Of a stretch of DNA of 64,000 nt, positions 39,697-47,524 are shown one piece after another. A model generated the notes under the pieces. The model saw only the letters and a program-made list of their open reading frames with translations. It was not told the origin of the DNA and ran no database searches. The position numbers and the translations under genes were made by a program. The stretch spans positions 46,528,012 through 46,592,011 of the forward strand of contig NC_092234.1 of NCBI RefSeq assembly GCF_036320965.1, written 5' to 3'. The stretch is from Panulirus ornatus (lineage: Eukaryota > Arthropoda > Malacostraca > Decapoda > Palinuridae). Positions within the stretch are counted from its first letter, which is position 1, and each line of letters opens with the position of its first letter.

Positions 39697-42058
39697 ATAA
39701 TTTATAATTATAACATGCAGCTATTGCACTTACTAGTGTCCCACCACAAAATTAATATACAGCAATAAAAAGAATATGCTAATGAACTTATGTGCAAAAA
39801 TCTGAAGGTCATGATTTTAGTATCTTTTTTTGCCTAATATACATGTTTTAAATTTGAAATTCAGATCATTCACAGCTTTACTGTACCAAAGTATAGCAAA
39901 TGAGAAAACGTTTTTCCCAGTTAGCACGGGTTGCAAATTTATGTTGTTATGTGCCCAAAACTGTAATCAGCTTGTCAGCTCTATAGATGGTACCTATGAG
40001 GTAAGTACTGCATTAAGTTCCTATCTGGGGTAATGACACAGTGCCCCACATACCATGTGTGCAATAGCAGGACACTAGATTAACGACAGATGTATCAAGT
40101 GATTGACATCAAATGTGAAAAAGAAGAAAGTGATTCAAACTAAAGCTTTTTTGTTCCATTTTCATGAACATAGTAGATGATCTACTGGTTTTAGGTTGTT
40201 TTTGGCAAATGAAAAGCAAAGAAGGTTTGCCATTTCTGAAATGGTACTAGAAACATAGATGTATTTTAATCATGATGATTAAGTTTAAGAAAGTGAAAAC
40301 ACACAAAGTTTTGATTGATGAGAAACTTCCTTAAAGCCATGACAGGATGTGAGTTGGTGGAACTGCTTGCATCACAGTCTGAGGATGTTCCATTAGATGT
40401 CAAAATACCATCAAATTCCTAAAGAAAAATTTTTAGATTCTCACTAACCACCATTTATTAATATACTTTGGCCCACATCACATGTTTTGTATGTCATTCT
40501 CCCATTGTATGCATAGAATTCCAGGCTACATATGGCAAAAAAGTGAGAATTGTGGACCCCTGACTCAAGTTGGTAAAGCTTCCTTAGCAATGGGAGGTTT
40601 GATGCATACAAAAACAAACCTTGGATAGCACAAGACACTTGGTGAATACTTTCACAGATTCCTTATGGATCATTTTGTATTTTCATGTCTGATGAAGCCT
40701 CCTCAGGACCATTAGACAAGCAGGTTCCTTAACTTGAATATCCATTTCTGACAACAGTTGTCGAAATATTGTTATAGATGTTTTTTTGCATTCATTGCAG
40801 AATATTCCCCTGAAAACTTATCTGGCCAAAAACCAAGTAATAAAGTCACATTATCTACATTTAGTGGGTCACCTTTTCTGAGTAGGATGCCAATTAAAGT
40901 AACCCTTAGAGGAAGAAAGAATTTTCTCTGAATATTTATCAATATACATAATGTTCGAAACTACAAGTAAAATCCTGATTTGGGATTCGCTTAAGTCCTT
41001 ACATTTAGAATATTCTCATTCTCTTGAAAGTCTTACTGATAAGTTTGACACAGTCTTGAACATCATTTGGGAGTTGCCTCCTAACAATTATTTACATAAG
41101 AAACAGAGCAAAGAAAGAGCAAGAGATCAACAAACTTTTTAGCCTTCTTCTTAACTGAATCCATCGCATCCTCAGTCTCCTCCTTACTTGATGGTTTCTC
41201 TGGTGTGTACTGTTGAAGGGCTTTGATCCAGTCAGAACCAGTCTTGATTTTTTCATTTGGTTCTTCATTTATAGTTCCTGGTGAGACAGCTGACCCCGTA
41301 GAAATGCTTGGATCATGACTTACCTGTGTATGTACACATAATTTCCACATCATTGATAACTTTCTTCACAAAAAAATTTGACTACAAAACCTTCAAAGAT
41401 TTAAAGAATTACTGTTAATGATATAGAGTACATGCACATAATTCAGACTACAAAACCTTCAAAGATTTAAAGAATTACTGTTAATGATATAGAGTACATG
41501 CACATAATTCAGTCTCTTGAAAATTTGTACAGATGATTTAATTTACATTAAATACAGGCATACGTTAATATGTAATGTGTACATTCAGTGAATGGTGTTA
41601 TAACCTTCCAGCAATAAGGAAACTTGTTATTTCAAGCCCAAATAAAGTATGGGAATTATTAAGATTCAATTTAAGATATACACTGAAATAATTCCAGTAC
41701 AAGAAAATAAAATCTACAAATCATTTATGGAAAAATCTGCATCTTTAAGACAAAGTAGATTTATAGCACACCTAAGAAATCAAGATCAAGATGAACAAAA
41801 TCAAAAGGCTGAGCTCTATGGCATTTTGCCCTAACAGGATAATCAATAATGAGGCACTCATCGTAACTAAGGTATGCATGTGATAGTTTTGTTTTATCAG
41901 GGCCAAATAGGGAAAAAATTAGGAATAATTAGCATATGTATTATTAACAGAAAGAAGAAAAGAGAAAACGATGTGTTGAAAATAATTTGAAAGGTGTACA
42001 TGTGGAAGCCTACTGATGAAATAAAACAATGTAGGACATAAAGCAGATGATAGCTAAG

Positions 42059-42089
<31 letters not shown>

Positions 42090-45000
42090 CTTTGTCGCTG
42101 TCTCCCGCGTTTGCGAGGTAGCGCAAGGAAACAGACGAAAGAAATGGCCCAACCCCCCCCCCCATACACATGTACATACACACGTCCACACACGCAAATA
42201 TACATACCTACACAGCTTTCCATGGTTTACCCCAGACGCTTCACATGCCTTGATTCACTCCACTGACAGCACGTCAACCCCTGTATACCACATCGCTCCA
42301 ATTCACTCTATTCCTTGCCCTCCTTACACCCTCCTGCATGTTCAGGCCCCGATCACACAAAATCTTTTTCACTCCATCTTTCCACCTCCAATTTGGTCTC
42401 CCTCTTCTCCTCGTTCCCTCCACCTCCGACACATATATCCTCTTGGTCAATCTTTCCTCACTCATTCTCTCCATGTGACCAAACCATTTCAAAACACCCT
42501 CTTCTGCTCTCTCAACCACGCTCTTTTTATTTCCACACATCTCTCTTACCCTTACGTTACTTACTCGATCAAACCACCTCACACCACACATTGTCCTCAA
42601 ACATCTCATTTCCAGCACATCCATCCTCCTGCGCACAACTCTATCCATAGCCCACGCCTCGCAACCATACAACATTGTTGGAACCACTATTCCTTCAAAC
42701 ATACCCATTTTTGCTTTCCGAGATACTGTTCTCGACTTCCACACATTTTTCAAGGCTCCCAAAATTTTCGCCCCCTCCCCCACCCTATGATCCACTTCCG
42801 CTTCCATGGTTCCATCCGCTGACAGATCCACTCCCAGATATCTAAAACACTTCACTTCCTCCAGTTTTTCTCCATTCAAACTCACCTCCCAATTGACTTG
42901 ACCCTCAACCCTACTGTACCTAATAACCTTGCTCTTATTCACATTTACTCTTAACTTTCTTCTTCCACACACTTTACCAAACTCAGTCACCAGCTTCTGC
43001 AGTTTCTCACATGAATCAGCCACCAGCGCTGTATCATCAGCGAACAACAACTGACTCACTTCCCAAGCTCTCTCATCCCCAACAGACTTCATACTTGCCC
43101 CTCTTTCCAGGACTCTTGCATTTACCTCCCTAACAACCCCATCCATAAACAAATTAAACAACCATGGAGACATCACACACCCCTGCCGCAAACCTACATT
43201 CACTGAGAACCAATCACTTTCCTCTCTTCCTACACGTACACATGCCTTACATCCTCGATAAAAACTTTTCACTGCTTCTAACAACTTGCCTCCCACACCA
43301 TATATTCTTAATACCTTCCACAGAGCATCTCTATCAACTCTACAAAAGGAAAAACATATGGTGCAGTGGATAAAGGAATGTAGGAAAAGAATAAAAAACA
43401 AAGCATTAGTGAATATGTGCTTTGTGATTGTCAGAGAAACAATAAAGATAAACATGATCTGCTTGATTAATCAATTCAGCATGCAAAATGTAGGTCCTGA
43501 AGGATGAAAAACCATCCCTCTTCAACAAGGAAAGCCCCATAACCACCTATGAGTGCCTGCTCAAGGAGGGGAATGAAATACTGTTTCATCCCTTAAAAAT
43601 AACATTTGTCCTTCAGGATTCACTCCTTTTGACCATCATAAAATGTATCAGGTCAGTAGATGCTAATTCACAAGGCTTGATAATTATACAGGAACCTTTA
43701 CAGGTCTACGAAGCCAGAACACTGAGGTGAGAAGCAAAACATCAAGTTCTGTCAGGAGCTGAATGGCTGTATCCACAGCATGTAAATGGGAGTAGCCTTA
43801 AAGATGGCAAGGCCATATCCACAGTATATAGTACAGTAATGGTTTTGTACAAATTGTTCATCATTACTCTTACCAAAGAAAATGTTCCAGAATTGTCTAA
43901 GGCTTCTTTGCATGGTGAAGAAATACAATCAATTCCACCATCAGACTGGCTGTCAGGTTCTTTGCTCCTTGGAGTGTCATTTTGGGAACTAGTATGTTCA
44001 ATGTCAACATCATCTCCAAATTCTTTCTCCATATTTTGTAACAGAGATGCTTTTAAAGTTGAGAGTCTTGAATTGCTTGCAGGAAGGTTATTATGTTGAA
44101 GGTTCTTTTGTGAATTCCACTGAGCTCCTGTTTTAAAACAAAACTGCGATTCAGTGGATGTATGGTCCGTATCAGTATTCATCTTTTCTGTAAAACGTTT
44201 TTCATAAAATTCTTTTGCAGGTTCAGTTTGCAGAATGGGCAACTGTTCAGCAGATTCAAGTGATTCTGTATGATCTGCTTTTTTTACTTCTACTCTATGA
44301 AAGTCTTGACGTCCTAACTCAGAAAATTTATAATTGAGATTTCTTCTCTTAATTTTTGATCTGACTCTATCTTCATCTGGATCAGTAACTTCCTTAGCAG
44401 GAGTCTTGGCTGCATTTTGTGTCATATCCCCACAAAATTTGGAAATTCCTGGAACATTGATTGATTTTCTGGGAGCAAAATCATCGTTATGGTTTCTTTC
44501 AAAAGGTGTGAAATTATATACAGTTCTTTGCTTCTTTACAATCCTTAGTGATCCAAAAACAGGGGAAGTTGGTTCTTCTATATCTATGTCTTCATCTGAA
44601 GATCTTAAAGTACTTTTAGACACCTGTCCTTCCACTGTACTTTTGCAGCGCTGTGAACCTATAATTGGTGATAGTGTGAGGTCATCTTCACAGTATCTTT
44701 TCTTGTCATCATTTGCTTGTTTTGGAGTTTTGAATGGATCCACTTTGACATCTGCATCAGTATTAACTTCACTATTATACTGATTATGATCAGAAATACT
44801 TTTATACATGCTGCTTGATGCCAAAGAATTTTCAGTAGAAATGAAAACATCTACATCTGGAGTTCTTAAGCCTTCTAATCTAAGGGGGTCATGTTTCAGT
44901 TTTCCAGTAGATTCTGAAATCTTTGCAGTAAATGAACAGTCTCGACCATCATCAGCTTTTGCTATTTTATTGTTCCTACGTTCACTTTTACTTAGGAAAG

Positions 45001-47524
45001 TGGGTACTGTTTTATTTTCTGACAGGTTAATGACTTTTTCCCTGGGAAAAGTGATATTATTTGTTGGCTGGTCTTTACTCTCCTCATCGCTGCTTGACCA
45101 CTCAATTGTATTGTGTTGACTTGATGGTATCCTAGGAGAAAGTGGTAAGAAGTCCTTTAGACCAGATTCTCTTGCACTCCAACCCTGAAATTAAATGTTG
45201 AGAAATTAGAGCATTTGTGCTAAAACATGTAAAACATTCTACTTATTCATTTTAAAAATCTTCATCGCCCTGATTTTTCTCCCTAATTCTAAAAGTCTAA
45301 AGCAGAACCTTAAGTGAAAGCCCAGAGTGAGACGGGGTTGTTTGGATCTTATCATACAATCAGCATTGCAACATGCAGTACCAGTTATGTTATGACAAGT
45401 CATTCATAAGAATGCAAATGATAGTTTTATATCTGTTGTTTATTTAAATATATATTTGTTATATGCAAACAGTTTACTGTTTACACCTTTTACCTACCAG
45501 TGAAGCTTTCTATCAATGCCCTTACAACTCTTTTTTTTCCACAGTTGTGGAAAATTTTAAATATTTACAAAATAAAAATCATTGAAAATATAAGTAAATC
45601 ATATCATGAACAATCCAAGAACAAGCTGCTTCGTCATCAGTTCTGCAGATACCAGTGGAAATGTTGACACCATACATATTTCAGCATTTTTTTTTCTTCA
45701 CATATTGATGGATAAGTATTATTTTGCTTTTATTTAAAATCATCATAATTCATGCATATACTTTATCGGAAATCTTTGTCCAGATATTTTATGGCAGCTA
45801 CATCTGAACAAACTGTGTAATACCTTCCTCCTACACACTTAAAGGATAACTAAGCATTATATGTTGTGTGAAGGCATTCAGCATCCATATGTGCCCCACC
45901 CTACCATACCCAGAACTTACCCTTGATAGCATAAGCAAGAAATCTCACAGGATAGAGTGAACTGGAGCAATGTAATAAACCGAGGGTGACATGCTGTTAG
46001 TACACTGAATTCTGGTATGAAGGAACTGAGGTAGGTGGTGATGGAGTAAACAGTTTGATAAGCCTTTAAAAGTAAATTTATCCATGATATTTATGTTTGA
46101 TGATGTATTTGGCCATTATAATACCTGTTGTAATATTTCCATGATAGAAGACTGTGTTCCTTAAAAGGTGGCTGGAAATATGAAAAAATCTAATGCTGTT
46201 TTGCTTTATAATTATCAAAGGCATTTAATTGAAAAAACCTTACTTTATAATTAAATATTTCATTATCAGTTGAAAATAATAATGAAAAATATTATGAATT
46301 TTCTTCATATCTGTCACTTGTACTTCATCATAACTTCCTGCCCCAAGAGTCCCTTCTATCATCATAATGCTCCCCTAACACTCAGAAAGCTGGCCATGTC
46401 TATCACACATCACCAGAAGTCATAAGTGTTGTGAGATTGTGTGCATCTATGTGCAGAATGTGTAGGGCAATTGAGTTGTAATTGCTTAATGTCTTTTCTA
46501 TGATGGTTTCCTTGTAGGCGTCAAGGGTCTTGGGATATGTTAAAATGGTATGAGATGCAGGATGTGCTGCTTCAACACAAAGAAGGTAAAACTTGTCAGA
46601 GGAAAGTAAGCGAATCTGCCAGATGACAGCTCATAAGTCATCATTTCACCATTCAAAGCCAATCCGTGTGGTCACTGTATGCAACTGGAGTACACTTGCA
46701 GTCCAGACAAATGGAGAGTTTTCCTGGAATCTAGATATTGTTCTTTTATTGCATAATGATATAGAAAAAATCTGCATTTTCATTAATGACCATACTTTGT
46801 CCAGATTTGGAGAATTGTCAGAAAGCCTTATGGTAATCTTAATGCAATCCATTGATTAGCAAATTGTGGTTATATGAAGTCCCTAGTGATAAGGTTCCAT
46901 TGTATCCACAAAACAGACCCGACAGAGGCAGTAAAAGAATGAAAGTGTGAGTATAGTTGTATTAGTTACATGATTAAGACATTTAGTTGCCTGTGCCATT
47001 ACAGCTAACGTAAAAAAAAATTGCTGTTCAGTGGTGGCACTACTGATATGATGACTCCCAACACTAGCATGAAACTAACTGGTACTGCATTATCTTATTT
47101 TATAACCTAAAACTGCTTCTGTTGCATTTTTGTTAAGGTATGATTATTTTCGCGTCTTAAAATTATCTGCAGAACAAAAGTTCATATCAAAATGAAAGGG
47201 AAAATTCACTCTGGTAACTCCATGCTTCTTGCTCCGGGCCAGGGCTACTTAGTCTTTATCTACTGACATGTGTGGCAAAGCCAGCTAATCAACTATTACT
47301 GTATGCTGAAAAAAGAACAATAACTATGTAAACTTCTCCAACCTATTGTCATTGATAATGGAAACTATAAATGTAAATCAGTTTAATGACTCCATCTGAA
47401 TACCTAAAATACAGAAATAGCCAGTCTTTAAAACAATTATGAACAGCATCAAAGTTCAGCACAAAAAACTGTAACTGCCTACCTCCCAAGCTGCAGCTTG
47501 CCCTCTCTTTCTCCTCAGCTTCAT
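15332..47524 (-). CDS. SPIDR: SPIDR homologue, complete 14-exon gene (1275 aa)
   Basis: Scaffold protein involved in DNA repair: in vertebrates a nuclear protein that links RAD51 and BLM helicase and supports homologous recombination. Coding exons, in transcript order: 47524-47483, 45184-43874, 41323-41136, 38548-37982, 37025-36799, 33339-33194, 29875-29766, 27076-26897, 25977-25749, 24092-23783, 21953-21819, 20387-20185, 15691-15635, 15454-15332. The sum is 3828 nt, exactly 1276 codons including TAG; every junction is GT-AG and phase-compatible. Seen: basic N-terminus; long Ser/Asp/Glu-rich segment (about residues 15-451); GLAERL motif near 516-521; globular C-terminal half; DEETAFTWP followed by CxxC-14-CxxC zinc ribbon (about 1165-1186). 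Known: human SPIDR shows GLAERL, a DESTAFSWP-type motif and the same cysteine pairs, in this order, but is shorter (about 915 aa). Inferred: a functional orthologue. Polyadenylation is not resolved; an AGTAAA variant lies on the minus strand at 15206-15211. Confidence 0.9.
15635..15691 (-). CDS. SPIDR: SPIDR exon 13
   Basis: A 57-nt exon of 19 codons, LYQRTIEKLLSVCSGAKEE, between a TTTTTGCAG acceptor and a GAGGAG|GTTAGT donor. It continues VKVK into LYQRTIEKLL as vertebrate SPIDR continues VKVK into LLQRSISSLL. The 4.5-kb intron before it holds a nest of LINE-T and SINE-B copies. Confidence 0.9.
15824..17092 (-). mobile_element. LINE-T copy in SPIDR intron 12
   Basis: Short 3'-UTR type, minus strand, with a (TA)n tail at 15824-15867 and 5' end cut at the GVGGKLLEAV codons. 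A single-base loss near 16808 breaks the frame. (TA)n also abuts the 5' end (17093-17151), so it appears to have landed inside the (TA)n tail of the next copy. Confidence 0.88.
17093..18151 (-). mobile_element. second LINE-T copy, head-to-tail
   Basis: (TA)n, then the terminal core at 17168-17230, short 3'-UTR type, coding from 18138 down to 17353 open for 261 residues including LMFADDTALVADS. Its 5' end stops at the REAWEVSQ codons, next to a SINE-B tail. Confidence 0.88.
18152..18372 (-). mobile_element. SINE-B copy 1 of cluster
   Basis: On plus: T-run, ATTCGCCATTTCCCGCATCA, GCGAGGTAGCGTTAAGAACA, GGACTGGGCCTTTACC ... GTCGCCTTCTACGACACGCA ... CCCCTATCCCCAGGG. Oriented minus with poly-A tail side at 18152. 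Confidence 0.8.
18400..18628 (-). mobile_element. SINE-B copy 2 of cluster
   Basis: The same order of blocks as the neighbouring copy, with a T-run and (TA)n at 18374-18402 as its tail. It ends at CTTTCTCCCC. Confidence 0.8.
18640..19310 (-). mobile_element. LINE-T long tail fused to SINE-B 3' half
   Basis: In minus sense: LINE-T tail (19310 to about 18788; two GAGGTAGC-type cores at about 19010 and 19172 on plus) runs to GGGCCATTTCTTTCGTC, then a 23-base T-run, then the SINE-B 3' half (18765 to 18655) with its own core and tail. A LINE-T terminus appears to have been exchanged for a SINE-B terminus. Confidence 0.65.
19311..20184. other. rest of SPIDR intron 12
   Basis: AT-rich intronic sequence. 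The stretch at 19310-19500 resembles the flank of a LINE tail. No exon-like open frame with splice sites is seen before exon 12. Confidence 0.35.
20185..20387 (-). CDS. SPIDR: SPIDR exon 12 with CxxC zinc ribbon
   Basis: 203 nt from an AATTTCAG acceptor to a GTGAAG|GTGAGT donor (phase 1 in, phase 0 out). It encodes NIIRVDEETAFTWPICGYC, then CLACGQN 14 residues later, and CLEVWLKCRSELQQADVKVK. The paired CxxC motifs and the DE-TAF-WP lead-in are the clearest single signature of SPIDR in the window (human DESTAFSWPVCDMC ... CGDC ... VKVK). Confidence 0.93.
21819..21953 (-). CDS. SPIDR: SPIDR exon 11
   Basis: 135 nt from an ATACCACAG acceptor to a TCTCAG|GTAAGC donor (phase 1 in, phase 1 out). 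It encodes SVMVDKYSSI and the strand-rich HDLTLISG, which leads directly into the zinc-ribbon exon as SVQG does in human SPIDR. Confidence 0.85.
22000..22130 (-). mobile_element. old LINE tail remnant in SPIDR intron 10
   Basis: CACCTTAGTTAGGTAATCTT, CACTCTTGCTGTCATGTATA and CAGAGCCTGTCATCC correspond to the LINE-T/old LINE 3' region. Heavily diverged. The rest of this intron (to 23782) shows nothing recognisable. Confidence 0.45.
23783..24092 (-). CDS. SPIDR: SPIDR exon 10
   Basis: 310 nt from a TTTCTGCAG acceptor to a GGCATG|GTAAGT donor (phase 0 in, phase 1 out). Beta-strand-like start (RGSLSLHILYKFSSFLYVVS), a polar linker, then NNFLVAKIMIGSKTMLPSW and LLKDAVIWHG. The linker between the strands is Lys/Glu-rich and probably flexible. 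Confidence 0.85.
24430..24800 (+). mobile_element. old LINE 3' fragment in SPIDR intron 9
   Basis: AAATCAAATTGGAGATGGAA, GTCAGGCCCTGAACAAGCAG, AGGATAGAGTGAATTAGAG and ATGCTGTCAGTGGACTGAAC follow the LINE-T C-terminal end and 3' UTR with many substitutions. Antisense to SPIDR. Confidence 0.75.
25445..25640 (-). mobile_element. diverged SINE-B copy in SPIDR intron 9
   Basis: CCTCAGTGAGGTAGAATACC, TGAGCCTTAGAAGAAAGA, GATTTCCAGCCCTCC and TTTCTTCCCTATCCCCA lie in SINE-B order. It ends about 110 bases downstream of the exon 9 donor. Confidence 0.7.
25749..25977 (-). CDS. SPIDR: SPIDR exon 9
   Basis: 229 nt from a TGTTTTCAG acceptor to a CTACAG|GTAAGC donor (phase 2 in, phase 0 out). It encodes DPGLFSLISSLHKAYQD, RPPQTYCYVFNV and PVNLPQWSLHEALQ, aligning with GIFSLIDTL, PALCYILTA and PVTRCLRDILQ of human SPIDR. 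Confidence 0.87.
26897..27076 (-). CDS. SPIDR: SPIDR exon 8
   Basis: 180 nt from a CATGGCAG acceptor to a strong ACTCA|GTAAGT donor (phase 2 in, phase 2 out). It encodes EWEVVGQDAGGAFCTVKI and THTLTKVTISQRLTNTQ, beta-rich. It resembles the QDACGMFGEVHL and VLQKVTRGRTAG strands of human SPIDR, an OB-fold-like region (inference). Confidence 0.85.
27077..29765. other. SPIDR intron 7, mostly unexplained
   Basis: No exon-like sequence seen. A degenerate tRNA-type A-box stretch (minus strand GGCTCAGTGGTCAAGAGGTT, about 29250-29275) hints at a SINE remnant. The 27550-28720 part is unique-looking and holds only short ORFs. Confidence 0.35.
29766..29875 (-). CDS. SPIDR: SPIDR exon 7
   Basis: 110 nt from a CTCAACAG acceptor to a CACAG|GTATTT donor (phase 0 in, phase 2 out). 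It encodes NDVHPAYTILQAIEKCGG, then VPVTISIRAHRII, an amphipathic helix plus beta strand. In human SPIDR the equivalent place reads TPLRDSLLDVVE...GVRVVVQRVY. Confidence 0.83.
30500..32180 (+). mobile_element. jockey-like LINE fossil in SPIDR intron 6
   Basis: Broken frames read FTSTISKDFESLLNSHILRH, EHQYGFHKVRSTGDILSYLT (across a stop), SSTSFGFPSPLCFLSGQSF, then SPSFSINSSVPRDSVLSPTL, and finally HPYMEYFSHIWGGSGSACLF and LSLFYRYYFGFCSQELA. These are RT and post-RT motifs of jockey-group non-LTR elements. Multiple stops and frameshifts; antisense to SPIDR; unrelated to LINE-T. Confidence 0.8.
33194..33339 (-). CDS. SPIDR: SPIDR exon 6
   Basis: 146 nt from a CCCTTTCCAG acceptor to a CCACAG|GTAATC donor (phase 1 in, phase 0 out). 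It encodes a segment starting DASVLPSVCEAQ and ending DTPEESSPQ. I recognise no specific vertebrate counterpart for this segment; it is placed by its clean splice sites and phase fit. Confidence 0.78.
33445..33612 (+). mobile_element. tRNA-derived SINE copy
   Basis: A-box-like TGGCAGTCAGTGG (33458-33470) and B-box-like GGTTTGAATCC (33517-33527), followed by CAACCAGTCCACAGTCCACC and AATAGAATGGGTACCTGGC. The same post-tRNA body recurs inverted at 52998-53178. Confidence 0.65.
34351..36649 (-). mobile_element. longest LINE-T copy, intron 5 of SPIDR
   Basis: Body 34361-36638, 11-bp target duplication ATATGTAATGT at 34351-34361 and 36639-36649. It covers from before the RT (WWDEEVRLLVKEKREAF) through GKAAGLDGIAVEFIKKGGD, NYRGISLLSIPGKLYGRVLI, MDLEKAYDRVDRDAL and FADDTALVADS to VNWIDVVYR. 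Breaks: frame changes near 36437, an 18-base loss near 35930 and a base change at about 35045. A 20-base tandem duplication lies at 34563-34600. Short 3'-UTR type, same orientation as SPIDR. Confidence 0.9.
36799..37025 (-). CDS. SPIDR: SPIDR exon 5
   Basis: 227 nt, CATTTCAG acceptor, TTCAG|GTGGTG donor (phase 2 in, phase 1 out). It encodes WQRLDLASHSTPVIFTSYF, corresponding to the WQKL...PVILNTYF block of human SPIDR, then a Lys-rich stretch and TTWTCSCS. Of two possible donors only this one is phase-compatible with the next exon. Confidence 0.85.
37982..38548 (-). CDS. SPIDR: SPIDR exon 4 with GLAERL motif
   Basis: 567 nt from a TTCTTCAG acceptor to a CCATG|GTATGT donor (phase 2 in, phase 2 out). 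It opens with NGLAERLHRL followed by SSVHMWTHQ, the most recognisable N-terminal family block (human: GLAERLNGL...SLWRHQ). It ends in DMAKVYSPW, matching the FPPW that precedes the next domain in vertebrates. A young LINE-T copy begins only 78 bases upstream of the acceptor. Confidence 0.88.
38607..39715 (+). mobile_element. LINE-T copy in SPIDR intron 3 with 19-bp target duplication
   Basis: Body 38626-39696, target duplication ATAATTTATAATTATAACA at 38607-38625 and 39697-39715, perfect. An uninterrupted 309-residue frame runs from VGLRQGCVMSPW to DVVYRG. The 3' UTR is the shortest form (GGCATGTG joined directly to TATGGGGGTGGG) and ends in a 33-base A-tail. Antisense to SPIDR, about 60 bases from the exon 4 acceptor to the left duplication. 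Confidence 0.93.
39716..41079. other. rest of SPIDR intron 3
   Basis: AT-rich, no recognisable exon or repeat family. Short ORFs at 40444-40638 and 40951-41142 lack family features. Confidence 0.35.
41136..41323 (-). CDS. SPIDR: SPIDR exon 3
   Basis: 188 nt, entering in phase 0 after a TACACAG acceptor and leaving in phase 2. It encodes SHDPSISTGS, DWIKALQQYTPEKP and a Lys-rich end. The donor chosen is AAAAA|GTTTGT, a weak but +5G site. It makes KKKAKK-NGLAERL, which has the same spacing as the KKKLLRGGLAERL stretch of human SPIDR. Reading past this donor reaches a stop within about 15 codons. Confidence 0.8.
41380..41511. repeat. perfect 66-bp tandem duplication next to SPIDR exon 3
   Basis: 41380-41445 and 41446-41511 are identical (GACTACAAAACCTTCAAAGA ... 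GCACATAATTCA). It lies 57 bases upstream of the exon 3 acceptor in transcript sense, where branch-point elements would be. Confidence 0.93.
42061..43342 (-). mobile_element. LINE-T copy in SPIDR intron 2, open frame
   Basis: Short 3'-UTR type with a 27-base T-run (plus strand) at 42060-42086. Open frame from the RVDRDALWKVLRIYG codons to DVVYRG (about 350 residues of LINE-T). The first 40 residues of the longest ORF are flanking DNA. Same orientation as SPIDR. I found no clear target duplication. Confidence 0.9.
43874..45184 (-). CDS. SPIDR: SPIDR exon 2, large disordered-type exon
   Basis: An open frame of 437 codons between a TTTCAG acceptor and a TTTG|GTAAGAG donor, phase 0 on both sides. 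It encodes an acidic Ser/Thr/Pro-rich segment with an early IEWSSSDEESKD stretch like the acidic serine run near the N-terminus of vertebrate SPIDR. It has two similar motifs, LSPIIGSQR and TSPVFGSLR, and several Ser/Thr-Pro sites (TPDVDVF, KTPKQ, TPFER). It is much longer than the equivalent vertebrate region and accounts for most of the protein's extra length. Probably intrinsically disordered (inference from composition). Confidence 0.88.
45945..46030 (+). mobile_element. old LINE 3' fragment in SPIDR intron 1
   Basis: ACAGGATAGAGTGAACTGGA, GGGTGACATGCTGTTAGTA and ACTGAATTCTGG match the LINE-T C-terminal/3'-UTR junction with substitutions. Confidence 0.65.
47483..47524 (-). CDS. SPIDR: SPIDR coding exon 1 (start)
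   Basis: Fourteen codons reading MKLRRKRGQAAAWE, ending at a GGGAG|GTAGGC donor in phase 0. This ATG is the first after an in-frame TGA. The basic start followed by a Trp recalls the KRKRSWNT-like start of vertebrate SPIDR. An ATG 33 bases further upstream opens an overlapping out-of-frame reading frame that runs through the donor and is unlikely to be the protein. A TTGCAG about 65 bases upstream could be an acceptor, so a non-coding leader exon is possible. Confidence 0.7.
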
